A stretch of 64,000 bases of DNA, from assembly GCA_043228905.1 (NCBI GenBank), contig JBHGNT010000022.1:4898001-4962000 (forward strand), written 5' to 3'. This document shows positions 9,930-21,915 of the stretch, one piece after another (position 1 is the first letter of the stretch; each line of letters begins with the position of its first letter). Both the position numbers and the translations under genes were made by a program. Origin of the DNA: Azolla caroliniana. Taxonomy: Eukaryota; Polypodiophyta. The notes beneath the pieces were generated by a model that made no database searches, was not told the origin of the DNA, and saw nothing but the letters and a program-made list of their open reading frames with translations.

Positions 9930-11533
9930 CTATATGTGTTTGGTCTGGGAGTGGTATGCAGCATTATTGGCTAGATGTATGGCACTCTGGTTATCACAAT
10001 GAAGCAAGAAATCCCTTTTCTTCATCCCCAACTCGCTGAGAAAGTTTCTCATCCAAATCATCTCCTTGCCAGCCTCTACCACTCCCATGTACTTTGCCTC
10101 TGTGGTCGACAAGGCCATAGACTTCTACAGTCGTGACTGCCACGACACTACTCCACCTGCATAGGTCATCACGTACCCTTATGTAGATCGAATTGATTCC
10201 ACATCCCCCGACATGTCCGAGTTGGTAAACCCTTCAAGCATGGGTTTTCCGACACCATACTTAAGACACACACCGGAGGTGCCTTTTAAGTACCTGAGTA
10301 TCCATTTCATTGTTGCCCAGTGTTCTCATCTTGGATTACTCATATATCGTCTTAATGTTCCCATAACAAATGTTATGTCTGGTCTCGTATAGACCATAGC
10401 ATACATTACGTTGTCGATAGCTGAGGCATACGGTACTTTCTTCATCTCAGCCTTTTCTTTCTCCCTTCTCGAGCATTGTTGGGCATTCAACTTGCAATTT
10501 TTTTACAACACCGAGTCGATTGGCTTTGCCTCGGACATGTTGAACCTTTCTAGGATCTTTCTCACATACTTTTGTTGTGACAGCCACAACACTTTCTTAG
10601 TTCTATCCCGAACTATGTGCATCCCCAAGAGCTGTTTAGCCGGTCCAAGATCTTTCATGGAAAATGATTTGCCTAGAGCCTTCTTCAAGCTTCCGATCTT
10701 CCTTGTGTCTTGACCGACTATCAACATGTCGTCTACATATAATAAGAGAATCAAGAAATCACCTTTTTTGTACCTTTTGATGAACACATAGTGATCCGCT
10801 TGTGTTTTCTGGAACCCATATTCTACCATGAAGGATTCGAACTTCTTGTACCACTGGCATGGAGCGTGTTTCAGACCACACAAACTTTTTTTCAATCGGC
10901 ACACCAGATTCTCTTTCCCTTTCTCCTCAAAGCCTTTGGGATGTTGCATGTATATCTCTTCATCCATCTCCCCGTGCAAGAATTTTGTCTTGATATCCAA
11001 TTGTTCGATCTCCATATCCATGTTGGCAGCAATGCTCAGAACAGTTCAGATGGATGTCATATTCACGATTGGTGTGAAAATCTCGTCGAGTCGACACCCT
11101 TTTTCTGTTGGAAACCCTTCACCACAATGTGGGCTTTATACTTGGGTGCACTGTCGACTTCTCCAGTCTTCACCTTATAGACCCATTTGTTCCTAAGTGC
11201 TTTCTTACCTTCAGGTAATTCTACCAGATCGTAGGTGTAGTTTTCATGCAAGGATTCCATCTCGTCTTGCATTGCACTTAGCCATTTTTCTTTGTGCTCA
11301 TCGGAAATGGTTTCATCATAACACTCTGGTTCACCTTCATCAGTCAAGAGGATGTATTGACTGGCATATGTTGTCGGTGCTCTCCTTTCTCTGAGTGGGT
11401 ATCTCCTTCCACTCGTTCTCGGCTTCAGTTCGGATGTCTCTATCGACTCTACTCTTGGCTCAGGTTCATGTATGTCGATTGGTTTCTCAAGGTTGGACGA
11501 CTCCGACTCATATTCCTCAATCAATCTTAACAA
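9930..11533 (-). pseudogene. Copia-E reverse transcriptase and RNase H, broken
   Basis: Three frames make up the pol 3' half. At 11533-11063 are the linker and the start of reverse transcriptase (SAMQDEMESLHENYTYDLVE, KWVYKVK). At 11021-10503 is the core, with QLDIKTKFLHGEMDEEIYMQ, SLCGLKHAP and the intact catalytic YVDD followed by MKDLGPAKQLLGM. RNase H remnants lie at 10118-9930, with ALSTTEAKYM, LHCDNQSAIHLA and YHSQTKHI. Stops and frameshifts near 11060 and between 10500 and 10120 prevent a single product. The motif set is that of Copia-F, so the two are probably sister families. Confidence 0.8.
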
Positions 11534-12162
11534 CTCTGTTGATTCAGATTCATAGTCGGTCGGTTCCTCCGAGTCAACCGACTCGGATTCGGCTATGCCG
11601 AATGATTGTCTCGGAACAGCCGACTACGTCGATTCATTTGGCCTTAAGTCGGTGGTAGTGGGAGTCGACTGGGGACTCGATTCCGACTTCTTTTGCTTCT
11701 AGTCCTCAATCTTCTTGTCTTCCAAGAAGACTATGTCCCGACTTCTCACCACCTTTTTGTCAACTAGGTCCCATAGCCTATAGCTGAACTCATCTTTCAA
11801 GTATCCCATGAATATGCATGGTTTCAACTTTCTGTTGAGCTTTGACCTCTAATTCTTAGCTACATGCATATACACCAGACATCTGAACACCCTCAAGTGC
11901 CGGTAGGAGACATCCTTTCCCATCCACACCCTTTGTGGAACATCACCTTTCAATGGTACTGAGGGGGACCTATTGATCAAATTAAATAGTCGTGTACATC
12001 GCCTCAGCCCAGTATATTTTCCGCAGTTTAGCCAACATGCTCCTTAATCTCTCCATGATTGTTTGATTCATCCTCTCTGCAAGCCTATTCAACTCAGGGG
12101 TCTTTGGTACTGAGTATTTGATTCGAAAACCTTAGGTCTTGTAGTATTCCTCGAACTGCCCT

Positions 12163-13658
12163 TTATATTCGCCACCATTGTCGGTTCGGACAGCCTTCAA
12201 CTTCCAACCCGACTCTCGTTTGGCTCTTGCCTAGAACTCCTTGAAGAACAACAATACTTGATCTTTTGACTTTAGTACAAAAGCCCACAACTTTCGACTG
12301 TAGTCGTCGATGAAAGTCACAAAGTATTGTCTGCCTCGATGCGACAGAGCATCTACATAACACACATCCATGTGTACTAGTTCCAGTGCAACTTCTCTTC
12401 TTCTTGGTGGCCTTAACTGGAATGTTGCTCTATTCTGCTTTCCAACTAAGCAGTTGATGCACTTCTCCAGGTGCACTCCCTTTACCTCTGGTAGAAGTTT
12501 CTGGTCAGCTAACAGATGCAAACCTTTCTCACTCATGTGGCCTAGCCTCTTATGCCATATCTGTCCTGCCAAGTCGGCCACCACATTCACTTCCGACCTG
12601 CATAGTCGGGCTTGCATCATATACAGTGTGCCTTCTTTTTGTGCTTGGGTCACTGTAATATTTCCTCAGTAGAACTTCCATTTCCAGTTTCGGAAACTAC
12701 CCCTGTAGCCTTCGTCGTCCAATATTCCAATCGATATCAGATTCAATCTGATATCGGGGACATGTCGAACATCCTTCAGAGTCAATCGACACCCTTTCAA
12801 CGTCTTCAAACAAACACTTCTGACTCCCCACTATCACCCATCTTTACATAACCATGATCACCAGCTATGTAAGTTGAGAAATACTCTCTCGACGGAGTTA
12901 TGTCGAAAGATGCACGGGAATCGATCACCCAAGTGCATTCTTCTCTTGCAAGATTTGCACTTCTCTGTTTACAAGTGAACAAAAGTTCTTCATTGCTCGT
13001 AGCAATGTCTGAAGTGTTCTTTTCTTTAGAAATCTTCCTGGGTTCGACATTATTAGAGACATCTTTTCTTTCTTGAGATGTTGGCAGTCCTTCTGGAAGT
13101 GTCCAAGCTTTCCACAATGAAAGCACATGAGCTTACCTCTGGACTTGGATCTGACGTGGGATTTGTCCCTCCTTGATTGACTCCTTTGCCGATTTCTTCC
13201 TCTGTCGGTGCGTTGAGTCAGATTTGACTCCGACTATACAGGGACACCCTTGTCCTTCCTTCTCGCTTCCTCATTCAGGATGCTTGTCTTGACCACTTGT
13301 AAAGACAAGTTCTCTTCTTGACAAGAGGTGTTAAGAGTAACCACCAGGTTCTCCCAAGTATTCGGCAGTGAGCACATTAGTAGGATGGCCTGCATCGCAT
13401 CATCAAGGGGAAACTTGGTTGCGGCAAGTTGATTCACATACCCCATGAATGTGCTGATGTGTTCGACGATTCGTATAGGTCTTTCACTATGAAGAGGTCT
13501 TCCATTTTGATCTTCCAATCTACATAGTTCTGTGAGTTTAGAACTATCATACCTGGGAAACCACTCACACCTCCTTCCATTGCTTGACCCAAGCTCTGAT
13601 ACCAGTTTGTTGAGAAACCAATCGTTATTTCACAAGAAATAAATATGTTGAAATGCAC
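12163..13658 (-). pseudogene. Copia-E gag, protease and integrase, broken
   Basis: Gag fragments occur at 13658-13234 (WENLVVTLN and NEEARRKDK blocks). The CCHC knuckle CFHCGKLGHFQKDC lies at 13128-13085. The protease reads VIDSRASFDIT at about 12930, with Arg where the usual D-S-G has Gly, so the site is damaged. The integrase zinc domain and core start lie at 12653-12231, with LWHKRLGHMS, CINCLVGKQN and FIDDYSRKLWAF. Each block is in a different frame. The region 11534-12230 continues integrase and linker sequence in a more decayed state. Confidence 0.75.
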
Positions 13659-14269
13659 AACTCAGAAACACAGAAAAAGTATACATAGATTTAACATGGA
13701 AACCCTAAATGGGAAAACCATAGGAATAGAGATTCCACAATACACAAGAGAGTACAAGAAAAAGGCAGTTACAATCATCATGGCACACACATAGGGTAAA
13801 CCGGCTTAGGGTTCTTAGCAAGTTCGCTGAACTTTGTTGCCGCTCTCTCTCTCATGCTCACACGCTCTCTCTCTTCTCTGTCTCGCGACGCTATGCTACA
13901 GAGGCTCACACAGTATTCTGTTCTACTCTATTGTTTGCCCTAAGTGTATTTATACTTATACCCGGTATGGTCTATTTACAAATGTAGCCATTGCTACGGT
14001 CATTCCTATTATTATTATCTAATATTAATAATGGTCTTACGAATCAGTCGACTCCTCCATCGATTGTCGGGTCGGTCCGACTAGTCGGCCTGGTCATCGA
14101 CCATCCAATGGGCCCGACTAACTGGTCGTGTCTTCGACCTTGATCAACTCTCTTTGATTCGACGCCTCAACCATCAGCCCTCATCCAACCAATCAGTTTC
14201 TCCCTATCTTCGACTGTCGACTCTCTCCGAGCAGTCGGCTCCTCCCACTGGAGGGACATATTCCTAACA
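13608..14269 (-). repeat. Copia-E 5' LTR
   Basis: The 662-bp partner of 9111-9751. The tRNA-iMet primer site at 13593-13604 identifies it as the 5' LTR. It ends CCTAACA at 14269, followed by the flanking repeat AACA. Confidence 0.9.
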
Positions 14270-14560
14270 AACATGATAATGGGGTTGTTGTATATGTGTA
14301 GTGTATACGAGTGTGAGTGAGGATAAATATGTGTATGAACACATGCACAATTATGTGCATGTGTACAAGAATGTAACGGTCTTTTTGTAACAGTCACATT
14401 ATGTAACCGTTATATGATGTACCATATAAACCCCCTTATGGGGCATGTAATGGATAGAACTTTTCCCTCTCATTTCTGTGTCATTCTATATTCTCTTTCC
14501 TCTCTTTCCCTCACAAGTAACCCCCTTGGGAATGGCTCCACCCCCCACCCATAAACAATG
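14270..14560. other. LTR-like or promoter-like unassigned repeat
   Basis: No gene is seen. The stretch has a possible TATA motif (CCATATAAACCCCC at about 14423) followed by a CT-rich leader. It also has a GC-rich block (CCCCCTTGGGAATGGCTCC at 14521) that resembles, in inverted orientation, 28430-28480 in the Copia-G LTR. It may be a decayed LTR fragment of that family. Confidence 0.35.
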
Positions 14561-14586
14561 GTTACAATTAGGGTAAGCTAATTACG

Positions 14587-14625
<39 letters not shown>

Positions 14626-14740
14626 GATCAAAGATAGGTGAGTAAAATTAGGTTTCGAACCCATGACATAGAGGCTTGTAGTGTAACAACTTACCAATAG
14701 GGTAAGCTAATTACAAAAGAGAGAGAGAGAGAGAGATAGA
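14558..14740 (-). repeat. SINE-like units with GA microsatellites
   Basis: A full tRNA-derived unit lies at 14637-14713. Its B box reads GGGTTCGAAAC on the minus strand, and its A-box side TAGCTTACCCTATTGGTAAG matches the array at 8729-8945. A partial unit lies at 14558-14590, and the two are separated by a GA tract at 14589-14622. Another GA tract follows at 14717-14735. This shared association of unit plus GA tract suggests the microsatellite is part of the repeat. Confidence 0.65.
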
Positions 14741-16900
14741 TTATATTATCATCTTCGGAGGTCAAATATGACCTATGAGACCAAAAATATTACATTTCAC
14801 GTGATACGTGTGAAAGTGAGTAGTGACTCTCGAGTGTGAAAATGGTTTGGTAGATGGTTTGGTAGTTGGAGGGAGAAAAAGAGAAGGTGGAAGGTGATAA
14901 AGAAACAAAGAAAAGGGAATAGCCTATCATAAGATCTTTTCCCCGTTAGAGAGTTCAAATCTCCCTCGCTACACATATATCGGAGGTGTAACACTCTTGA
15001 GACGATTATCCTATAGTCTTTCACCCGACTATCTCGTTTACTTCTACAATCTCCCCTTGAATAAAATCATGTGGCCTACGCAACAATCTATGAACTCCCA
15101 TTGAATAAAATGTCACGACTTGATGCGACGACTACAACCTATGTGACAACATTGGCAGTTGCCTTACAAGCCTATGAGCACCAAGACTTCGTTCACTATT
15201 GGTGTCATGGTAGTATATTTGGCAATTCCTTTCTTGGTAGAGATTGAAACTCCACTATTCACAACAATAGATGTATAGAAAATAAACAATGCTTCTCTTT
15301 CACTCTACAATATGATCAACTCCCTAACATTCTTCCCCAATTATATGTTCCTCATATATGTATATATATTTGGGCTTGGATAGTGCACACTAGGCCAATT
15401 TTCCCTCTAGTATGTCATATTTAAATTATAGTTGAAAATGACATAAGATCAAAAGCACTTATAAACATGGTTGAAATGTCATGATATGAAGAGAGGAATA
15501 TACTCTAGCTTTATGAAATAAAGTTTTAGAGCACACATATTTTTTATTTATTGATATCCCTAATAAAAATGGTGGTTAAAATTGTATGAAAGCATTTACA
15601 AACAAATGGTGATATGTTTCTTCTCCCAAAGTAGAAGACAAGGTTACAATGACCTTACAAATGGGATTATGAAGCCTCACCTTTCTATGATAATTAGTCT
15701 CAATGGACTTCTAACCTAAATTTTAGTTTTTCTCTAAAACTACTTTTTATGTTCCATCAATAGGCTTCAAACGTACAAGTCATTCTTGCTTTGTAAACAT
15801 CTTCGCCTAATATATACCACCATACTTTAATTGAAAACAATAACGTGTGCTAGAAATTATCTCTAACACAACAAGTCACAAAGCTTCATGTGAAAAATCT
15901 ACAAAGTAGCTTCAATTGTTGTCACTGAAATTGGCAATTTTGTAGATCTTAGTGATATTTCTCATCACTTAGGTTATCCCCAAAGTAAAATTTCACAATC
16001 TTGAATATTCTTAGAGATTCATTCAAATTGATCACGTGTTTTACATTTCCTTTAATAAGCGAATGAAATTGTTTTAAACTCTTGCGTTGTGGAAACCCCA
16101 CTTCTTAATATTTTGTATTCCAAGATAACGTATTGGTCAATTTAGGATGTGAATAGTGCTTCCTAAGCCTTGAATTTGGAAAGAACTTCTCATATTTGGT
16201 GGTTTCCCAAAGTCATTTTAGAGTACATTCAAATTTTCAATAAGGTATATAAAGTTTAGGGATTATGAACTATTGAACATCACTTAACCAGTTGAACTTT
16301 AATCAACTCGTTGTATTAGAAATTTTCTTCAAACGATTGGTTATGTAGTCAATGCATTATCACTTCTATCTCCAATATATTTCTTTCTGATTTTTTACTC
16401 ACGTTTAAGTTCATTTGGAAGCTATTTTTATAAGCAACCTACTTGTAAACATTTATTATAAGCAAAACTCATGAAGAAGTTTGATATGGAACACAAAAAC
16501 GAAGTGCCTTTAATCACAATTGTGACTATGCAACTCCACACCCATTGTTAAAGCTAGAACTAATTATCAATGCAGCAAATTCATACACGTACATTTTACT
16601 TTTCAGTACTTTATCGAGATAAGGTTTGTTTAATTCTCTAAAAAATGAGGACTAACTTCCAACAATGATTGATGTGACTAATGAAAACTTGATAGAGATA
16701 TAGAGATAGAGATAGAATGTGAGTTATTGTTGTCCTCAAAGGTTATATGATCTTTGAGACTAATGTGAAACATTTCCACATAATGTGTGTAGATTTTATT
16801 GTAACTTTTGATGATACAAGTGCAATGCACATACTTGAGATTCAGAAGCAAATTTTGCAAACTTTTTTGTCACATGAAAGAGTATACATATGTGCAAACT
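14741..16900. other. AT-rich spacer without recognisable genes
   Basis: The frames here are short and lack any motif I know. The composition is AT-rich and uniform. A short GATAGA microsatellite occurs at 16692-16715. I see no tRNA, rRNA or LTR ends. Confidence 0.6.
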
Positions 16901-16904
16901 CGTC

Positions 16905-17205
16905 AGTGAAACCATTTCATCTTAGTTGGACTTGTCCCCAGTGATACTTTCTATTGCAACAACTTTGTGATGTTTGAATGCTCTCTATAATTATTAGGTT
17001 TATTTACGTCTTTATCACATACATACATGCGCACATGCATATGATCATAGTCTACAAACACCCATATTGAAATAATTGCACAAATGGATACGGTACATTC
17101 CAAGTATACACACATACATCGCACACATAACGTATACTTATGAGTAAATCCATAAGGAAATGTATGCGTTGTGGACAACTTTACTTATATGGCAACTACA
17201 CCACG
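16905..17205 (+). repeat. Dispersed direct repeat, copy 1
   Basis: About 300 bp from TTAGTTGGACTTGT to the GTTGTGGACAAC region. It is repeated in the same orientation at 20325-20620 with scattered substitutions and small indels. A shorter, weaker match covers 18690-18780. Shared landmarks are ACATACATGCGCACATGCAT and TACAAACACCCATATTGAAA. It carries no coding motif, and the element type is unknown. Confidence 0.7.
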
Positions 17206-20200
17206 CTTAAATAGTGTCGACATATACATATTGGTAACATCTCAATATCCATTGAATAAATAGTGTTTATTATTCACTTAATAATCAAAGTATTAAGAAA
17301 GAATCAAGTTTTATCCTTTAGCTAGTCCTAAGAACTTCTATCAATTAAATATTCTATTATACATGTACATGTCTATTTATTATTTATTGGACATAAAATC
17401 ATAGATACTCTTGCCCATGTGTTCAAGGAAAACGAGCACATTCAGATTTGTAGTTAACGAGTTGCAAATTTGTTTATATTAAGATATTGCAACTATTACA
17501 TATTTGTGTAACATCTAAAAGTAGATCACATGACAAAAGTGAATGTGCTTTTGTGCCAAATTTGTCTTACCAACCATTTTTTAGGAAAGTGCATGACATT
17601 ATTGAAAGGAAACATCAAAGTGAAAAAAGAAATGAACATAACATGTGCTACACCATGACTCAATTGTAGTACAAAGAATTGCTTCCTTGCAAATAAGGTA
17701 TATGTCCAAAAATACTTTTGTGGGCTAGATCACATTATGATTTCATACCAACAAAAAAGTTATCATAAACCCCATGTTTTTAATTGAACAAATTTCAAAA
17801 GGATCTCATATTGAGTTAAAAATTAGCAACATGAGTGGAGACATCATCAAGTTAATGCTTTTTGTGAGTTCTAACACACTCTACTTAATGCAAAATTGTG
17901 CATCTCTTTGGACAAAAAACATAATTTGGTTTTGCAATATTCTTAAGACACTCATCTAGAGCAAATAGGCCATGATATTTCCATCTCATATCTTACCAAT
18001 TACGAGCACATATTTAGTTTATCCCATCAAATGTTTCCTTTTCTAAATCCCCTCTCCTAGGGCCGATGAGCTACAAGAGACCTACTCTTTTACATGGAGG
18101 CAAAGTAGGAGCACACAATGGGCATGTTGGCAATCAACACAACAATTGTTGTTAAAGTTAGTTCAGCTCAATGTCATGATTCATCATCTCAAACCGCAAT
18201 GCCGAGCCTACCCACAAAATTGTCCAATCCTAAGCTTTATGTTCTTAAAATACCACCAATCTAAACAAAATTGCAACTACCTAAAGCACATATGTGTGAC
18301 TACGGTTCATAGTATGAACCATACATACCATGCGTGCATTCGCATTCAAGTATGTATGTTTCGATCATTCAAGTATGGTAAACACCCTCAAAGTATGGTA
18401 AATACCATACTTTTGTATTCATTATTTAATATAAGGTAAAACTTCTTTTAAAGGTTAAAATGTGAGGAAAGAAAAATTAAAACGTCAAAAAATAAAACAT
18501 AAGTATGTTTTCATAACATACACATTCGTTTACAAACGTTGAAAACGAATGTTTGAGCAAAAGAGTGCAAATATTACATTGTATGGTATGGTTTATCGAC
18601 TCAAACAAGACAGCATAATTGTAGTTTGGTACAACATGTGTGTAATGTAGACCTCCTCATCTCTCTTGAGTGATACATTTTCTTATCATTTGTGCCACAT
18701 CAAAGAGTATTGATATGCACAGATTCATCATAAAACCCTTTCATCTAGGTTCGACTTGCAAAAAGTTTCCCAAGTTTGAATTCTATGTGTTTAACTCTCC
18801 ATAACAAGGTCTTATGTTTTCTTAATCTCGCATGTGTGAGGTAAAAGTTTGCCTCCCTTCTCTTTAGATGCAAGTGAGGCTTTTTAATGAGTTTGTTGTA
18901 TCGAGAACCTACAAGAGGACAATCATCAAGTGAGAGCTCACCCTCTCTCTCTCTCTCTCTCTCTCCCACCGTTAGCAAATATGAATGTATAGATTGTTGA
19001 TGAATCTTATCAAGCACTTGAGGTCGAATGGAAAAGCATGTTACACGTGCAATAAAGAAACTTTCAACAAGAAGCACTTTGTCCTTTCTCTACAATACAT
19101 TCATTCTTGTCACTTAAAGATTGTGCATAATATCACACATATGAGTATTTGAGCATTTCTTACACGTGCTTTCCCTATTCTCATTAATTACAAACAATAT
19201 GAGATAACGTGAATTGTCAGTCCGCTTGTGACATGACACAAAGAGAAAGAAATGCATATAAAGAATATCTCACAAAAGAAGTCCATGTGCACAAGAAACA
19301 AAATAGTAAAAGGAAAAACATATGCTGAAGTTACTGTAAGTAAAAATAGTCTATAATAGGGACCAACAAATCATGGATGTCGCTAATGATAGCAATAGAA
19401 TTTTTAAATAAGTTTTTATTATCCCCATTTCTGCAGCACCTATTCATTGAGTATTTACTTATTGTTCAAGTTCAATTATCAATTGTTGCATTCCACTACA
19501 ATGTTCCACCTTTAATCACGCACTGATTCACTTTTTGCACATTGTCAATCCAAACCTATCCCTACAGCTTGTTCTCCCTCGATCACAATGTGCATTGTCA
19601 ATTGCAATGTTCATTGGTAAAATATATGAAATCTAGAGAGGTTATTATGCCACATACGAAATGAAAATAATTTACTTTGGTTCCATGTGTTAGGAGTACA
19701 TATGCATGCATTCCATGGTTTATGAGATGATACATTTAAACCATACCCAGTCATGGTTGGCTTTTGGGATGAGAATGAGAAGTTGTAATTTGTAACTAAT
19801 GTTACTCTCATCTACTTGTCCTCTCAACTCATAAACATGCATGTACAATGCGGCAATTCTTTGGTTCATCAAAACTAGTAGCACCATTTTCAAAAACTTT
19901 TGCTTCTACAAGTTACTTTTGGTAGCCATATGATGCAATTAAATTATAGCCATATTGTCTTTCTGAATGACGTGAATAATGATGTCATGTGAATATGGCA
20001 AACGTTTAAGTACTCAACATACAACGTGGGAGTTTATAGTTCTCAAATTTGTTTAGAATAATACTTCAAATGGCAATATGGATCATGTTTTTTGTAACTC
20101 TACCAAAACATCATCACCTACTTGCAAAGAAATCCATAGTTTTCTATCATGTGATCTTTTGCATCGTATTTTGCCCACATCCACTTATCATCACGTGCAT

Positions 20201-20320
20201 AAAGAAGCTTCATGCAATCGCCCTCTTTAGATTTCCTTGAATAATGAGGTAATGAAGTACTAAGTAGAAAAATAATACTTTGTTTCTTAGAAATAATGCA
20301 CTCAGATGATACAAAGAAAC
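17206..20320. other. AT-rich spacer, no gene seen
   Basis: No frame shows protein motifs. A short CT microsatellite occurs at 18938-18964. The stretch 18690-18780 is a weak third copy of the dispersed repeat at 16905 and 20325. Nothing else is supportable. Confidence 0.55.
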
Positions 20321-20324
20321 CATT

Positions 20325-20620
20325 TCATCTTAGTTGGACTTGTAGTCTCCATTGATACTTTCTATTGCAACAAGTTTGTGAAGTTTGAACGCTCTTTATA
20401 ATGTTTTGAGGTTTATGTACGTCTTTATCACATACATACATGCGCACATGCATATGATTACATAGTCTACAAACACCCATATTGAAATAATTGCACCAAA
20501 TGGATACTTACATTCCAAGTATACACACATACATCGCACATACAACATATACATATGAGTAAATCCATAAGGAAATGTATGCATTGTAGACAAGTGGACT
20601 TATATGGTAGCTACATTACA
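20325..20620 (+). repeat. Dispersed direct repeat, copy 2
   Basis: Same orientation as 16905-17205 and about 3.4 kb away. It lies directly left of the inverted arm at 20671. Confidence 0.7.
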
Positions 20621-20670
20621 CTTAAATAACTCATCAATGAAACCATTTCATCTTAGTAAGTTGGACGCTA

Positions 20671-21118
20671 CTGTTCAATGAAATGGTTGTTTGATTCAAC
20701 AGTTGAATAATGCTATTCTCATGCATGTGGAAGTTCAAGAATATGGAAATGAGTAAAACTACTCCAAACAGCTATTTACTCCATCCTTTTTATGGTAAAC
20801 ATATTTGGGTAGTAAAAACTGGAAAAGGATTGGACTTTTGTCCCTCGAAGGGTTTTTTGTAATGTTATAATTACATATTGTAGAAAAGTATTGACATCCA
20901 AGTGACAAGTAGAAAAGTTGTTGTGTTCTTCAGAAATATTATATGGAACTACTCAATAATTCTTGTATGTTTTGCACCTTTTCTTACTCCGTCTAAGGCA
21001 TAATAAATAAAGTCTTGTGATCATGGTTCCATTTGCAATATTCGCACCATTATAGAGACAAGACTAGACAACAATGTATGTGAAGAAATACATATTTTGT
21101 TAATGATCATGATGGTGC
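20671..21118 (+). repeat. Left inverted arm: partial copy of the 3' end of the host gene
   Basis: This is the reverse complement of 23157-23866, with one large gap. Its first 70 bases match intron 5, the splice acceptor and the first codons of the last exon of the minus-strand gene at 23635-26368. After GAAGTTCAAG it jumps over about 230 bp (the rest of the exon and stop) to sequence downstream of the gene. From there to 21118 it stays roughly 90% similar by eye. It therefore looks like an inverted, internally deleted duplicate. Confidence 0.8.
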
Positions 21119-21143
21119 GTGACTACATAAAAAACACACGGCT

Positions 21144-21190
<47 letters not shown>

Positions 21191-21360
21191 CCTAACCATG
21201 TGATACGATGTTTAAAATGGTAGAGATAATATCAACTATATCACATGAGGAACTAGTACACATATAAGCCCTTGTCCATTGGCGAATGAACAACTACCAA
21301 CACAAGACAAACTATGGAATTGCCATGTACCAAATGCACAAACACAACCTCACATTCAGG
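21119..21360 (+). repeat. Truncated upstream duplicate of the SAUR-like locus
   Basis: The stretch GACTACATAAAAAACACACG to TATGGAATTGCCATGTACC is repeated at 21369-21560. This first copy has a longer CT microsatellite (21149-21187) and loses similarity right where the SAUR-like domain of the second copy begins. It appears to be a tandem partial duplication, and no complete frame is present in it. Confidence 0.7.
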
Positions 21361-21426
21361 ATGGCCCATGACTACATAAAAAACACACGGCTTTATCTCT
21401 CTCTCTTGGCCTAACCATGTGATACG

Positions 21427-21915
21427 ATGTTTAAAATGGTAGAGATAATATCAACTATATCACATGAGGAACTAGTACACATAAGCCCTTGTCCATTGGC
21501 AAATGAAAAACTATCAACACAAGAAAAACTATGGAATTGCCATGTACCAAATGCACAGACACCCAAGGGACGTATGGCAATGCATGTAGGGGATGGGGGT
21601 GATACATTCTTTATCCCAATCAAGTATTTGGGGCATACAAATTTCAAGATGTTACTAAGGGAGGTGGCACAAGAGTTTGTATTTGGTCATTGGGGGTCTA
21701 ATATTAATCAATTACAAGATGATGATGATGAGAAGATCAATTACATTGATTTTTTATGCTGGTCTCATCTTCCTCGTCTACTCCTTACTCTTAGATCCTT
21801 ATCTTTGAACCGAATGAGAAAATTGACCAATAAATCTCTTGTGGGTACTCATCTCTACCCTCTAGTTACTAAAGCTCCAATTTCGCCTCTTCCTTTCACC
21901 CTTGAACCTTGTTAA
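21427..21915 (+). CDS. SAUR-like protein (possible pseudogene)
   Basis: A 162-codon frame. Residues 45-90 match the small auxin-up RNA domain: TPKGRMAMHVG corresponds to the family's PKG-x2-AVYVG, then FIPIKYLGHTNFKMLLREV and AQEF correspond to the F-V-P-I-x-Y-L-x-H-P-x-F-x2-L-L-x2-A-x-E-E-F core. SAUR genes are small and intronless, which fits. The usual end of the domain (I-x-P-C) is missing and is replaced by an acidic DDDDE stretch and an unrelated tail, and His-Pro has become His-Thr. The N-terminal 40 residues have no match and lie in sequence duplicated at 21180-21360. SAUR identity of the core is fairly convincing; whether the gene is active is open. Confidence 0.5.
   Translation: MFKMVEIISTISHEELVHISPCPLANEKLSTQEKLWNCHVPNAQTPKGRMAMHVGDGGDTFFIPIKYLGHTNFKMLLREVAQEFVFGHWGSNINQLQDDDDEKINYIDFLCWSHLPRLLLTLRSLSLNRMRKLTNKSLVGTHLYPLVTKAPISPLPFTLEPC

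Larger units (their letters stand above)
9111..14269 (-). mobile_element. Copia-E, full-length LTR retrotransposon, degraded
   Basis: A minus-strand Copia element with LTRs at 9111-9751 and 13608-14269. The primer site for tRNA-iMet lies at 13593-13604, three bases from the 5' LTR. A purine tract next to the 3' LTR reads AACTCCCCCTT on the plus strand at 9752. The direct repeat AACA (possibly AACAT) flanks the element at 9107-9110 and 14270-14273. Gag, zinc knuckle, protease, integrase, reverse transcriptase and RNase H are all recognisable in Copia order, but spread over several frames. Its proteins resemble those of Copia-F more than Copia-1. Confidence 0.9.
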
